DNA of 6,125 bases from Gammaproteobacteria bacterium (GCA_007570905.1 RKSI01000029.1:1-6125); one strand, 5' to 3'. Counted from the first letter of the stretch, positions 1 through 6,074 are shown. Notes: generated by a model not told the origin, from the letters alone. Made by a program: numbers and translations.

Positions 1-1283
1 TCACAAACCGGCCACAGCCGGTCGCATATCTCAAGCCCCCAGTCGGCAAGCGTCTGCGCGCGCCCGTTGCGGTTCAGTTTCAGGCCCGGCGCGCGGCCAT
101 CGTGCGCGGCGGCGATTTCGTTGTGGTCTATGGCGCGGCGCTCATCGTCGCCGATGGGCGGGCTGTGCGCCAGCAGGCAGTAAAACGCGAGCATCTCGAT
201 AAACTTCAGTTGCGCCTCGCCGACGCCCGCAGGCATGAACACATCCACATCCAGCGAGCGCAGTTCCACATACTCCACACCGCCGCGCCGCAGCGCCGCA
301 AGCGGCATTTCCTCCTTGCCGGCGGCGCGCTTCGGGCGCATCGTGCTGTAATACTCGTTCTCAATTTGCAGAATGCAGGCGTTAATCTGGCGGTACTCGC
401 CGCCGACCTTCACGCCGAGCCGCCGGTACGCCGCGTGCTCCGTCGTAACCGCGCGCGCGAGGCTTGCGACATAACCTGCCAGGCTGTTGTAATCGGCGCG
501 AATGCCGATGCTGGCCTCCTGGTTGTTCTGATAGCCGATGTCGCCCATGCGCAGCGAAGTCGCGTGGCGCCCGTACAGCGTCGTCTCGTCAAACGCCTCC
601 AGGCGCGGGTGCGCCGACGAGCCGAGAAAAGACCGGCAGATGGCCGGCGACACGCCGAACAAATACGGAATCATCCACGCCAGCCGCAGAAAGTTGCGTA
701 TCAGCCCCATATAGCGCTCCGACCGAAACGCCGCCGGCGCCCCTGCCGCGCCCGCCGCGCCTGCCGCGCCTGCCAGTTCCGCCAGCGCGCGCCAGCAGTC
801 GCCGCCGACGGAGTAGTTGAAATGCACGCCGGCGATGACCTGCATCGTGCGCCCGTAACGGTAGCCGAGGCCGCGCCGGTAAATCGTCTTCATCCGCCCG
901 AGGTTGGACGAGCCGTAGCGCGCCAGCGGAATTTCGGTCTCGTCCTTGACGATGCACGGCATACTCGCCGGCCACAGCAATTCGTCGCCGATGCGCGCGT
1001 ACACCTGCGCGTGGCATTCCTCCAGAAACGCCGCGGCGTCGCCGGCGCCGGACAGCGGCGGCGTCACAAACTCCAGCATCGCCTCGGAGAAGTCGGTCGT
1101 GATAAACGGGTGCGTCAGCGCCGAGCCGAGCGCGCGCGGGTGCGGCGTCTTCGCCAGCATTCCGCGCGGCCCGATGCGCAGCGATTCCTTTTCAAGGCCG
1201 ATGCGCCGCCCGTCGTGCACCAGTTGCGCGCCGCCGCCGGCGAGGGCCGCGACAGTGCGTTCAACGCCGTCTTGCGCGGCCAT
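1..1283 (-). CDS. gshA: glutamate-cysteine ligase, 3' end outside the window
   Basis: This enzyme joins L-glutamate and L-cysteine with ATP to make gamma-glutamylcysteine, the first step of cytosolic glutathione synthesis. The minus-strand frame is open from an ATG at 1283 to the window edge, giving 427 complete residues. E. coli GshA is about 518 residues, so roughly the last 90 are missing. Family segments appear in the expected order: EKESLR at residues 31-36, GSALTH...TTDFSEAMLEF at about 53-71, WPASMPC, GVHFNYS around 151-157, IPYLFGVSPAIC, ATSLRMGDIGYQN, LQIENE around 305-310, and GGVEYVELRSLDVD. All closely parallel the E. coli protein. An Ala-Ala-Gly tandem stretch lies at about residues 170-181, where E. 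coli has a variable loop. The start overlaps the ampD stop by one base (TGATG) and has no clear Shine-Dalgarno sequence of its own, so translational coupling to ampD is inferred. Identification is very secure. Confidence 0.95.
   Translation of the reverse strand, partial: MAAQDGVERTVAALAGGGAQLVHDGRRIGLEKESLRIGPRGMLAKTPHPRALGSALTHPFITTDFSEAMLEFVTPPLSGAGDAAAFLEECHAQVYARIGDELLWPASMPCIVKDETEIPLARYGSSNLGRMKTIYRRGLGYRYGRTMQVIAGVHFNYSVGGDCWRALAELAGAAGAAGAAGAPAAFRSERYMGLIRNFLRLAWMIPYLFGVSPAICRSFLGSSAHPRLEAFDETTLYGRHATSLRMGDIGYQNNQEASIGIRADYNSLAGYVASLARAVTTEHAAYRRLGVKVGGEYRQINACILQIENEYYSTMRPKRAAGKEEMPLAALRRGGVEYVELRSLDVDVFMPAGVGEAQLKFIEMLAFYCLLAHSPPIGDDERRAIDHNEIAAAHDGRAPGLKLNRNGRAQTLADWGLEICDRLWPVC
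742..774. repeat. 9-bp tandem repeat inside gshA (about 3.7 copies)
   Basis: The unit CCTGCCGCG occurs at 742-750, 751-759 (one mismatch) and 760-768, with a partial copy at 769-774. The unit length is a multiple of three, so the repeat stays in frame and encodes Ala-Ala-Gly units at about residues 170-181 of GshA. It falls in a loop that varies between GshA proteins, so copy-number change should be tolerated. Nearly perfect copies suggest recent slippage. Confidence 0.75.
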
Positions 1284-1834
1284 CACGGGCGCGCCAGGCC
1301 GGGCATGAAATGCCAGTCAAAGAAGCGCCCGGGGTCGGTCTTGCGCCCCGGCGCGATGTCGCTGTGGCCGGCGACGCGCTCAATGCCGAGCGTCGGGTAG
1401 GCGTCAAACAGCGCGCCCAGCACCGCGCGCAGGCGCGCGTACTGGGCCGCCTCAAAGGCGTCGTCGTCGCGCCCCTCCAGTTCTATGCCGATTGAGAAAT
1501 CGTTGCACCGCTCGCGCCCGCGATAACTGGAAACGCCGCAATGCCACGCGCGCCGGTCAAACGGCACAAACTGCACCACCTCGCCGTCGCGCCGGATAAA
1601 CAAATGCGCCGACACGCGCAGCGCGCAAACCTCGCGGTAAAACCGGTGCGCGGCGGGGTCCAGCGCGTTGGTGAACAACTGCTCCACTCCGGCGCCGCCG
1701 TACTCCCCCGGCGGCACGCTGATGCAGTGAATCACCACCAGTTCCGGCGCCGCCGCCGCCGGCCGCTCATCGGCATTCGGCGAGGCCACATACCGCACCC
1801 CTTCCAGCAGATGACTGTGTTCGTTGACTTTCAT
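1283..1834 (-). CDS. ampD: 1,6-anhydro-N-acetylmuramyl-L-alanine amidase AmpD
   Basis: AmpD is a cytosolic zinc amidase that cleaves the lactyl-L-alanine bond of anhydromuropeptides imported during cell-wall recycling. In species with inducible ampC its loss derepresses beta-lactamase; no ampC or ampR is visible here. The protein has 183 residues, the same length as E. coli AmpD, and is a single amidase_2-type domain. The zinc ligands known from Citrobacter AmpD are present as H36, H157 (GHSDIAP) and D167 (KTDPG). The catalytic Glu is E118 (SIGIELEG), and the family lysine is K165. Other family hallmarks are SVPPGEYGG, RVSAHLFIRRDGE and RERCNDFSIGIELEG. The ATG at 1834 is preceded by an AAGGGCGG-like ribosome site about 5-9 bases upstream. 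It is the first gene of an ampD-gshA unit. In E. coli, ampD is instead followed by ampE, so the gshA partner is uncommon. No key residue is missing and the gene looks functional. Confidence 0.96.
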   Translation of the reverse strand: MKVNEHSHLLEGVRYVASPNADERPAAAAPELVVIHCISVPPGEYGGAGVEQLFTNALDPAAHRFYREVCALRVSAHLFIRRDGEVVQFVPFDRRAWHCGVSSYRGRERCNDFSIGIELEGRDDDAFEAAQYARLRAVLGALFDAYPTLGIERVAGHSDIAPGRKTDPGRFFDWHFMPGLARP

Positions 1835-1906
1835 GTCCCGCCCTTCGCGCGCGCCGGCGGCAACCGGCAGAGTTCAAACATGCCTGCCATTGAAACACAA
1901 AACATC

Positions 1907-1940
1907 AATGTCCTGTCAAACCAAAGCAGAAATGTCCTGT
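1907..1940. repeat. pair of 10-bp direct repeats (AATGTCCTGT), 24-bp period
   Basis: AATGTCCTGT occurs at 1907-1916 and again at 1931-1940, separated by 14 bases. On the minus strand the first copy yields TTTGACAGGACATT, which includes a perfect TTGACA hexamer (1914-1919) pointing toward ampD. However, no convincing -10 sequence follows at 16-18 bases. From memory, repeats of this kind occur next to insertion-sequence ends in proteobacterial genomes. That, together with the transposase-tail-like ORF beginning about 30 bases to the right, suggests an IS end or remnant. A regulatory operator for ampD is the alternative. The repeat itself is seen directly; its origin is inferred. Confidence 0.5.
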
Positions 1941-1966
1941 TGCGGTGGCTGGGGTGGCGGAGTCCT

Positions 1967-2029
1967 GGCATGAAAACGCCAAATCAGGTATTCTCCGGCA
2001 TCAAGCCGCCTGCCGCGCTTGCGGGCTGA
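1967..2029 (+). pseudogene. remnant resembling the C-terminus of an IS30-family transposase
   Basis: A short plus-strand frame ends at the TGA at 2027-2029 and encodes GMKTPNQVFSGIKPPAALAG. This resembles the last residues of IS30-family transposases, in which an 'RPRK-LG-KTP-EVFF' segment precedes a hydrophobic, alanine-rich end. Nothing of the catalytic DDE domain remains upstream, because the same frame runs back through the direct repeats and then antisense to ampD. I therefore call it a decayed fragment, not a gene. Recognition is from memory of family tails and the match is short. Another repeated mobile sequence is possible. Confidence 0.4.
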
Positions 2030-2067
2030 ATCCGGCCTTGACGAGAATCATCCGCCCGGGACAAATC

Positions 2068-2751
2068 TTGAGCAACACCCAATCCATCATTGACACCGCA
2101 AGCGGGCATCTCGCGGATTTCCCCGGGCGGCTGTTCGACATATTCAACATCGCCAAAAAGGCGTGGTATCCTTTTTCCACCGAAATAACCGGTCGTTTCA
2201 GGGACAGCCAAAAACAATTCAGGGAAAACCAGACCCATCTCGCATTGCTGGCATGGGTGCCCGAAAAAATCGTTTATGGGCGCCCCCTGTTGCTTGACAT
2301 GGCGATTATTCCCGGGCTTGCTCTGGCGCGCGCCAGGGACCGGCACTACCACAACCCGCCGGATTATCTGGTAATAGAGCCGGAAGACACCGCCCGCAGA
2401 CCCGGAAACCTGCAACAAACGAATACCAGTGGGTACAAGTTTCAACAAGACAGGGAAAAACTTGCCGAGGCGCAGGCGATTGTCAATGCCTGGGGCAAGG
2501 CCGCAAAAGACTACCGCCCGACTTTGCAATATCAGCGCAAGTTGCACGCCCTGATGGCGCAGTACAGATACCGCCTGGACACAAACTACGCGAAAATTGA
2601 CCGCATCGCCCACGCCGGAGTGGAGGCGTTCAAGCAATCCGTGTTAAGCACGCCGCTTCACGGGCTGACGGTCAGGGAGTGGCTCGGTATTCTGGCAAGC
2701 GGCGACAAGGACGCAATGGCGGATGTCATCCGGCGCCGCCTTGCGATTTAG
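2068..2751 (+). CDS. probable type II restriction endonuclease (partner of the adjacent methyltransferase)
   Basis: This protein has about 227 residues from a TTG start at 2068. I do not recognise its family with certainty. The restriction role is inferred from its convergent pairing with a DNA methyltransferase, with which it shares overlapping stop codons, and from a size normal for type II endonucleases. It looks like a soluble mixed alpha/beta protein with no signal peptide or membrane segment. The middle holds RDRHYHNPPDYLVIEPED, with H93, H95, D99, E104 and E106 as candidate catalytic acids or ligands. A charged helical stretch follows (QQDREKLAEAQ), then a basic, tyrosine-rich region and a C-terminal helix. 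No clean PD-(D/E)xK or HNH motif is visible. The frame remains open back to a GTG at 1945, but that extension overlaps IS-like debris. TTG at 2068 was preferred because a GGGA lies 6 bases upstream and no other start exists before about residue 80. GC is locally lower and uneven (47-65% per 60 bases by hand count), consistent with transfer. The frame is probably real; the enzyme class is tentative. Confidence 0.6.
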   Translation: MSNTQSIIDTASGHLADFPGRLFDIFNIAKKAWYPFSTEITGRFRDSQKQFRENQTHLALLAWVPEKIVYGRPLLLDMAIIPGLALARARDRHYHNPPDYLVIEPEDTARRPGNLQQTNTSGYKFQQDREKLAEAQAIVNAWGKAAKDYRPTLQYQRKLHALMAQYRYRLDTNYAKIDRIAHAGVEAFKQSVLSTPLHGLTVREWLGILASGDKDAMADVIRRRLAI

Positions 2752-3821
2752 AGAAGCGCGGTGTCCCTGAACCGGTTCACGCCGAGCCGGAAGTAGTCGG
2801 AATCAATTTCGCAGGCGAACGCCTTTCGGTGCGTCAATCTGGCGGCCAGTGACGCGCTGAACAAACCGCCAAACGGCTCCCACACCACCCCTCCGGGGTG
2901 GCTGCTTGCCTCGATAATCAGTTTCATCAAATCCAGCGGTTTCTGGTTCAGGTGCGCGGCTTTGGAACCGTTGCGCGGGGCCTTTATTCTTTCCCCGCCG
3001 CGCAACGCGCCGCGCTCCCATACATTTGTGTAACCATGCGGGCAGTTGAAGACCGCGCGCATCCCGGCCCACTCCGCCGCGCTCATCGGGTTTTTCCCGT
3101 CGCGGCTGAAATAAGGCGCGCCGGCCTTGCCGCCGTGCTTGTTCGCGTATTTGGCCATTTTCTCAAACATTTCTGGCGGCGGAAAATACCACAGATGTCC
3201 CCGGTCGAGATATTTCCGCACCGCCGCGTCTTTTACGCCGCAAGCCTCGTTTGCCTCGCGCAGCGGCAGGCCGGTTCGTTTCCATTCTCCGGCAAGCCAG
3301 TCTCTCAGCGGCAGATTGTTTATTTTTCCGTCAAACACATAATGCGCGCAGACCTCGGTCACGACCGGAAAGCGCTTGATTTTGCCCGTGTTCACATTGC
3401 CCGCAATGTGCGCCTTGCCCTTGTTCCAGACATTGCAGTTGACATACCGCCAGCCGAATTTTTCAAGGACGGGATGCACCGCGGCCCAGCCGATTTCAGA
3501 GTTCCAGAACCAAAGCGTGGTTTTGGCGGATGCGTACCGGCTCCATTCCCTGATATGCGGCTCATACCAGTCCGGCAAGCCCGAATGGTCGAATGTGTCG
3601 CCTTCAAACCCCAGAATGCCGTAGCCGCCGTCGGACACTATGACATCCGGCTGCCCCCATGTTTTGTAGTGCGCCAGCGAATCCCCGCAAAACAAACTGA
3701 CCTGCCCGTCCCGCCAGACAAAGGCGTCAACCTCCGCCTTGAAAGCCTTGAAAGATTTTGCCCGCCTGACGGTGCTTGCCGGAACGGAAGTCGTGCGGAT
3801 TTGCGTTTTCAGCGTCATCAT
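2748..3821 (-). CDS. beta-class (N4/N6) DNA methyltransferase with atypical motif IV
   Basis: This is a site-specific amino-methyltransferase that probably uses S-adenosylmethionine to protect DNA from the adjacent endonuclease. The protein has 357 residues. Motif order is that of the beta class: motif IV comes first and the SAM-binding motifs last. Motif IV lies at residues 63-68 (SDGGYG), reading DGGY where DPPY or SPPY is usual. FWNSEIGW (105-112) and VWNKGKAHIAG (131-141) follow. The C-terminus has AHLNQKPL (289-296, motif X-like), WEPFGGLFSAS (314-324, motif I-like, usually DPFxGSGTT) and acidic EIDSD (338-342). Residues about 184-206 look like a helix-turn-helix and may contribute to target recognition. 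Two ATGs are adjacent, at 3821 and 3818. The GAGG ribosome site lies 1 base from the first and 4 from the second, so the second may be used. The gene is codirectional with groESL, downstream of its terminator. Methyltransferase identity is strong; base specificity (adenine-N6 or cytosine-N4) and target site are unknown. Confidence 0.88.
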   Translation of the reverse strand: MMTLKTQIRTTSVPASTVRRAKSFKAFKAEVDAFVWRDGQVSLFCGDSLAHYKTWGQPDVIVSDGGYGILGFEGDTFDHSGLPDWYEPHIREWSRYASAKTTLWFWNSEIGWAAVHPVLEKFGWRYVNCNVWNKGKAHIAGNVNTGKIKRFPVVTEVCAHYVFDGKINNLPLRDWLAGEWKRTGLPLREANEACGVKDAAVRKYLDRGHLWYFPPPEMFEKMAKYANKHGGKAGAPYFSRDGKNPMSAAEWAGMRAVFNCPHGYTNVWERGALRGGERIKAPRNGSKAAHLNQKPLDLMKLIIEASSHPGGVVWEPFGGLFSASLAARLTHRKAFACEIDSDYFRLGVNRFRDTALL

Positions 3822-3848
3822 GCCTCACGGAGATGCCAACCGCACCGT

Positions 3849-3854
3849 ATTTTA
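3849..3854 (-). promoter_or_regulatory. candidate -10 element for the methyltransferase gene
   Basis: Read on the minus strand, this is TAAAAT, about 30 bases upstream of the ATGs, in an AT-richer pocket (TTTTGGTGTAAAATA). The best -35-like hexamer is TTGAGC at 3869-3874, but the 14-base gap is short. It would give a leader of roughly 20-25 bases. The element lies just downstream of the groE terminator, where an independent promoter for the gene would be expected. Weak evidence. Confidence 0.3.
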
Positions 3855-3901
3855 CACCAAAACCATCCGCTCAAATGGCCGCAGGCCGGAGCAGGCCGCC
3901 C

Positions 3902-3933
3902 AAAAAAAGAAAGCCCCGCAACTGCGGGGCTTT
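3902..3933 (-). terminator. intrinsic terminator of the groES-groEL operon
   Basis: On the minus strand, a perfect 10-bp stem (AAAGCCCCGC paired with GCGGGGCTTT, positions 3910-3919 and 3924-3933) closes a 4-base loop. It is followed immediately by CTTTTTTT (3902-3909). It lies about 50 bases past the groEL stop codon and before the codirectional methyltransferase gene. The structure is a textbook Rho-independent terminator. Because the stem flanks are A and T rich on both sides, weak action on plus-strand transcripts is possible, but the longer U-run favours the minus strand. Confidence 0.93.
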
Positions 3934-3984
3934 CAAGATACATCACGGCGGGCCGGGCTTCAACAGCCGGCGCGGCGCGGCGGC

Positions 3985-5634
3985 TTACATCATGCCGCCC
4001 ATGCCGCCCATGCCGCCGCCCATGTCGCCGCCGTGGCTGTGCATCGGCGGTTCTTCCTTCGGCAGTTCGGCCACCATCGCGTCGGTCGTGACCATCAAAC
4101 TGGCGATGGAGCAGGCGTTTTGCAGCGCGCTGCGCGTGACCTTGGTCGGGTCTATAATGCCCATCTCCATCATGTTGCCGAATTTGCCGCTGGCGGCGTT
4201 GTGGCCGTAGGACGCCTCTTTGCCGCGCACCGCGTCCAGCACCACCGACGCCTCGCCGCCGGCGTTGCTGACAATCTGGCGGAACGGGTCTTCCATCGCG
4301 CGGCGCAGGATGCTGATGCCCACATCCTGGTCGGGGTTGTCGCCCTTCAGCGACGCGATGCCCTCAATGGCGCGCACCAGCGCGGTGCCGCCGCCGGGCA
4401 CCACGCCCTCTTCAACGGCGGCGCGGGTCGCGTGCAGCGCGTCCTCAACGCGCGCCTTCTTCTCCTTCATCTCCACCTCGGTCGCCGCGCCGACCTTGAT
4501 GACGGCGACGCCGCCGGCCAGTTTGGCCATGCGCTCCTGCAGTTTCTCCTTGTCGTAGTCGGAAGTCGCCTCCTCAATCTGCACGCGAATCTGCTCGACG
4601 CGGCCCTTGATGTCGTCGCTGGTGCCGGCGCCGCCGACGATGGTCGTGTTCTCCTTGGACACCGTCACGCGCTTGGCCTGGCCGAGGTCGGCCAGCGAGC
4701 ATTTTTCCAGCGACAGGCCGATTTCCTCCGAAATCACCTTGCCGCCGCTCAGCACCGCGATGTCTTCCAGCATCGCCTTGCGCCGGTCGCCGAAGCCCGG
4801 CGCCTTGACCGCCGCCACCTTGACGATGCCGCGCAGCGTGTTCACCACCAGCGTCGCCAGCGCCTCGCCTTCCACATCCTCGGCGATCATCAGCAGCGGC
4901 TTGCCGGACTTGGCGACAGCCTCCAGCACCGGCAGCAAATCGCGGATGTTGGACACCTTCTTGTCGTGCAGCAGGATGAACGGGTCTTCCAGTTCCGCCG
5001 ACATGTTGTCCTGGTTGTTGATGAAATACGGCGACAGATAGCCGCGGTCAAACTGCATGCCTTCCACGACATCCAGTTCGTTCTCCAGCGCGTTGCCTTC
5101 CTCCACGGTGATGACGCCCTCCTTGCCCACCTTGTCCATCGCGTCGGCGATAATCTCGCCGATGGACGGGTCGGAATTGGCCGAAATGCTGCCGACCTGG
5201 GCGATGGCCTTGCGGTCGGAGCACGGCCTGGACAAATTCTTCAGCACATCCACCGACGCGCCCATGGCCTTGTCCATGCCGCGCTTCAGGTCCATCGGGT
5301 TCATGCCCGCCGCGACCGCCTTCATGCCCTCGCGGATGATGCCCTGCGCCAGCACCGTCGCCGTCGTCGTGCCGTCGCCGGCGACATCGGAAGTCTGCGA
5401 CGCCACTTCTTTCAGCATCTGCGCGCCCATGTTCTCGAACTTCTCTTTAAGTTCAATCTCCTTGGCCACCGACACGCCGTCCTTGGTGACCGTCGGCGCG
5501 CCGAACGATTTCTCAAGCACCACATTCTTGCCCTTCGGCCCCAGCGTCACCTTGACGGCGTCGGCGAGGATGTTGACGCCGGCGGTCATGCGCTGGCGGC
5601 AATCGTCGGCAAAGCGGATTTCTTTCGCACTCAT
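3985..5634 (-). CDS. groEL: chaperonin GroEL (60 kDa)
   Basis: GroEL forms the double heptameric ring that encloses and folds cytosolic client proteins with ATP and the GroES lid. The 549-residue protein matches the family length and can be followed against E. coli GroEL almost end to end. The N-terminal equatorial domain has VTLGPKGKNVV (ATP phosphate loop region), TKDGVSVAKEIEL and the nucleotide motif GDGTTTATV near residues 86-94. The apical domain has DRGYLSPYF, AEDVEGEALATLVVN and APGFGDRRKAML. The returning equatorial domain has EEGVVPGGGTAL and DPTKVTRSAL. The C-terminus is the usual flexible Gly-Gly-Met tail, here preceded by a proline-histidine stretch (EEPPMHSHGGD). The ATG at 5634 is preceded by AGGAG 10 bases upstream. 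It follows groES by 37 bases in the same transcript and ends at the terminator about 50 bases downstream. No truncation or missing key motif is seen. Confidence 0.99.
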   Translation of the reverse strand: MSAKEIRFADDCRQRMTAGVNILADAVKVTLGPKGKNVVLEKSFGAPTVTKDGVSVAKEIELKEKFENMGAQMLKEVASQTSDVAGDGTTTATVLAQGIIREGMKAVAAGMNPMDLKRGMDKAMGASVDVLKNLSRPCSDRKAIAQVGSISANSDPSIGEIIADAMDKVGKEGVITVEEGNALENELDVVEGMQFDRGYLSPYFINNQDNMSAELEDPFILLHDKKVSNIRDLLPVLEAVAKSGKPLLMIAEDVEGEALATLVVNTLRGIVKVAAVKAPGFGDRRKAMLEDIAVLSGGKVISEEIGLSLEKCSLADLGQAKRVTVSKENTTIVGGAGTSDDIKGRVEQIRVQIEEATSDYDKEKLQERMAKLAGGVAVIKVGAATEVEMKEKKARVEDALHATRAAVEEGVVPGGGTALVRAIEGIASLKGDNPDQDVGISILRRAMEDPFRQIVSNAGGEASVVLDAVRGKEASYGHNAASGKFGNMMEMGIIDPTKVTRSALQNACSIASLMVTTDAMVAELPKEEPPMHSHGGDMGGGMGGMGGMM

Positions 5635-5671
5635 TGATGGTTGTCTCCTGTGTCTTGTTTGTTGTGAACCC

Positions 5672-5962
5672 TCAGGACTCGATGACGGCCATGATGTCGT
5701 CTTCGCGCATCACCACCAGTTCATCGCCGTCCAGTTTGACTTCGGTGCCGGAATACTTGCCGAACAGCACCGTCTCGCCGACCTTGACGCCGACCGCGCG
5801 CACCGCGCCGTCGTCCATGATTCGGCCATCGCCGACCGCCATCACCTCGCCTTTGACGGGTTTTTCGGTGGCGCTGTCCGGGATGACAATGCCGCCCGGG
5901 CTGGTTCGTTCCTCTTCCAGGCGTTTGACGACAACCCGGTCGTGCAGGGGTCGAATCTTCAT
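5672..5962 (-). CDS. groES: co-chaperonin GroES (10 kDa)
   Basis: GroES is the heptameric lid of the GroEL folding chamber, acting in the cytosol. The protein has 96 residues, the normal length, starting MKIRPLHDRVVVKR. The mobile loop that binds GroEL is visible as SPGGIVIPDSA at about residues 21-31. The rest of the beta-barrel is recognisable through KGEVMAVG, VKVGETVLFGKYSGTEV and the C-terminal REDDIMAVIE. The frame is open 24 codons further upstream. The ATG at 5962 is chosen because a perfect GGAGG (5968-5972) lies 5 bases before it and because family members start at this methionine. It is the first gene of the groES-groEL operon, under the promoter at 6044-6071. Confidence 0.99.
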   Translation of the reverse strand: MKIRPLHDRVVVKRLEEERTSPGGIVIPDSATEKPVKGEVMAVGDGRIMDDGAVRAVGVKVGETVLFGKYSGTEVKLDGDELVVMREDDIMAVIES

Positions 5963-6043
5963 GGATTCCTCCAAAGTTTTGTTTCGTTGATTTGTTGGAT
6001 TGTGTTTGCGCGCCCCGGAGCCGGGAACCGCCAAACCGCCTTT

Positions 6044-6071
6044 ATAATAGGGACAGCGCCCTGAAAGTCAA
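6044..6071 (-). promoter_or_regulatory. groESL promoter with overlapping sigma-70-like and sigma-32-like elements
   Basis: On the minus strand, TTGACT (6066-6071) is followed after 16 bases by TATTAT (6044-6049), a good sigma-70-type pair. The same DNA also reads CTTGAC, a 14-base gap, then CCCTATTA. This resembles the heat-shock sigma-32 pattern (CTTGAA, 13-15 bases, CCCCATnT) seen at the E. coli groE promoter. Transcription would start near 6037, giving a leader of about 75 bases before groES. No CIRCE-like inverted repeat is seen in the leader. The location directly upstream of groES and the quality of both patterns make this convincing. Confidence 0.8.
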
Positions 6072-6074
6072 GCC

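Noticed and set aside
102..1400. 432-codon plus-strand open frame opposite gshA
   Set aside because: An arginine- and alanine-rich shadow of gshA, with no recognisable domain.
1890..1919. TTGACA at 1914-1919 (minus strand) as the ampD promoter
   Set aside because: The -35 is perfect, but no acceptable -10 lies 16-18 bases further; it may simply be part of the direct repeat.
2038..2066. TTGACG, 17 bases, ACAAAT as a promoter for the endonuclease gene
   Set aside because: The start point would fall inside or past the TTG start codon and the -10 is poor.
1945..2067. N-terminal extension of the putative endonuclease from GTG at 1945
   Set aside because: It overlaps the IS-like remnant in another frame and reads as its frame-shifted shadow; TTG at 2068 gives a more natural protein start.
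1984..2637. 217-codon minus-strand open frame opposite the putative endonuclease
   Set aside because: Its composition and lack of family signals fit an antisense shadow; the plus-strand frame reads as a normal soluble protein and pairs with the methyltransferase.
3739..5637. 632-codon plus-strand open frame opposite groEL
   Set aside because: It is antisense to a certain groEL gene, with a histidine- and arginine-rich composition typical of GC-rich shadow frames.
5963..6034. 24-codon upstream extension of groES
   Set aside because: The ATG at 5962 has a perfect ribosome site and matches the family N-terminus; the extension covers the leader.
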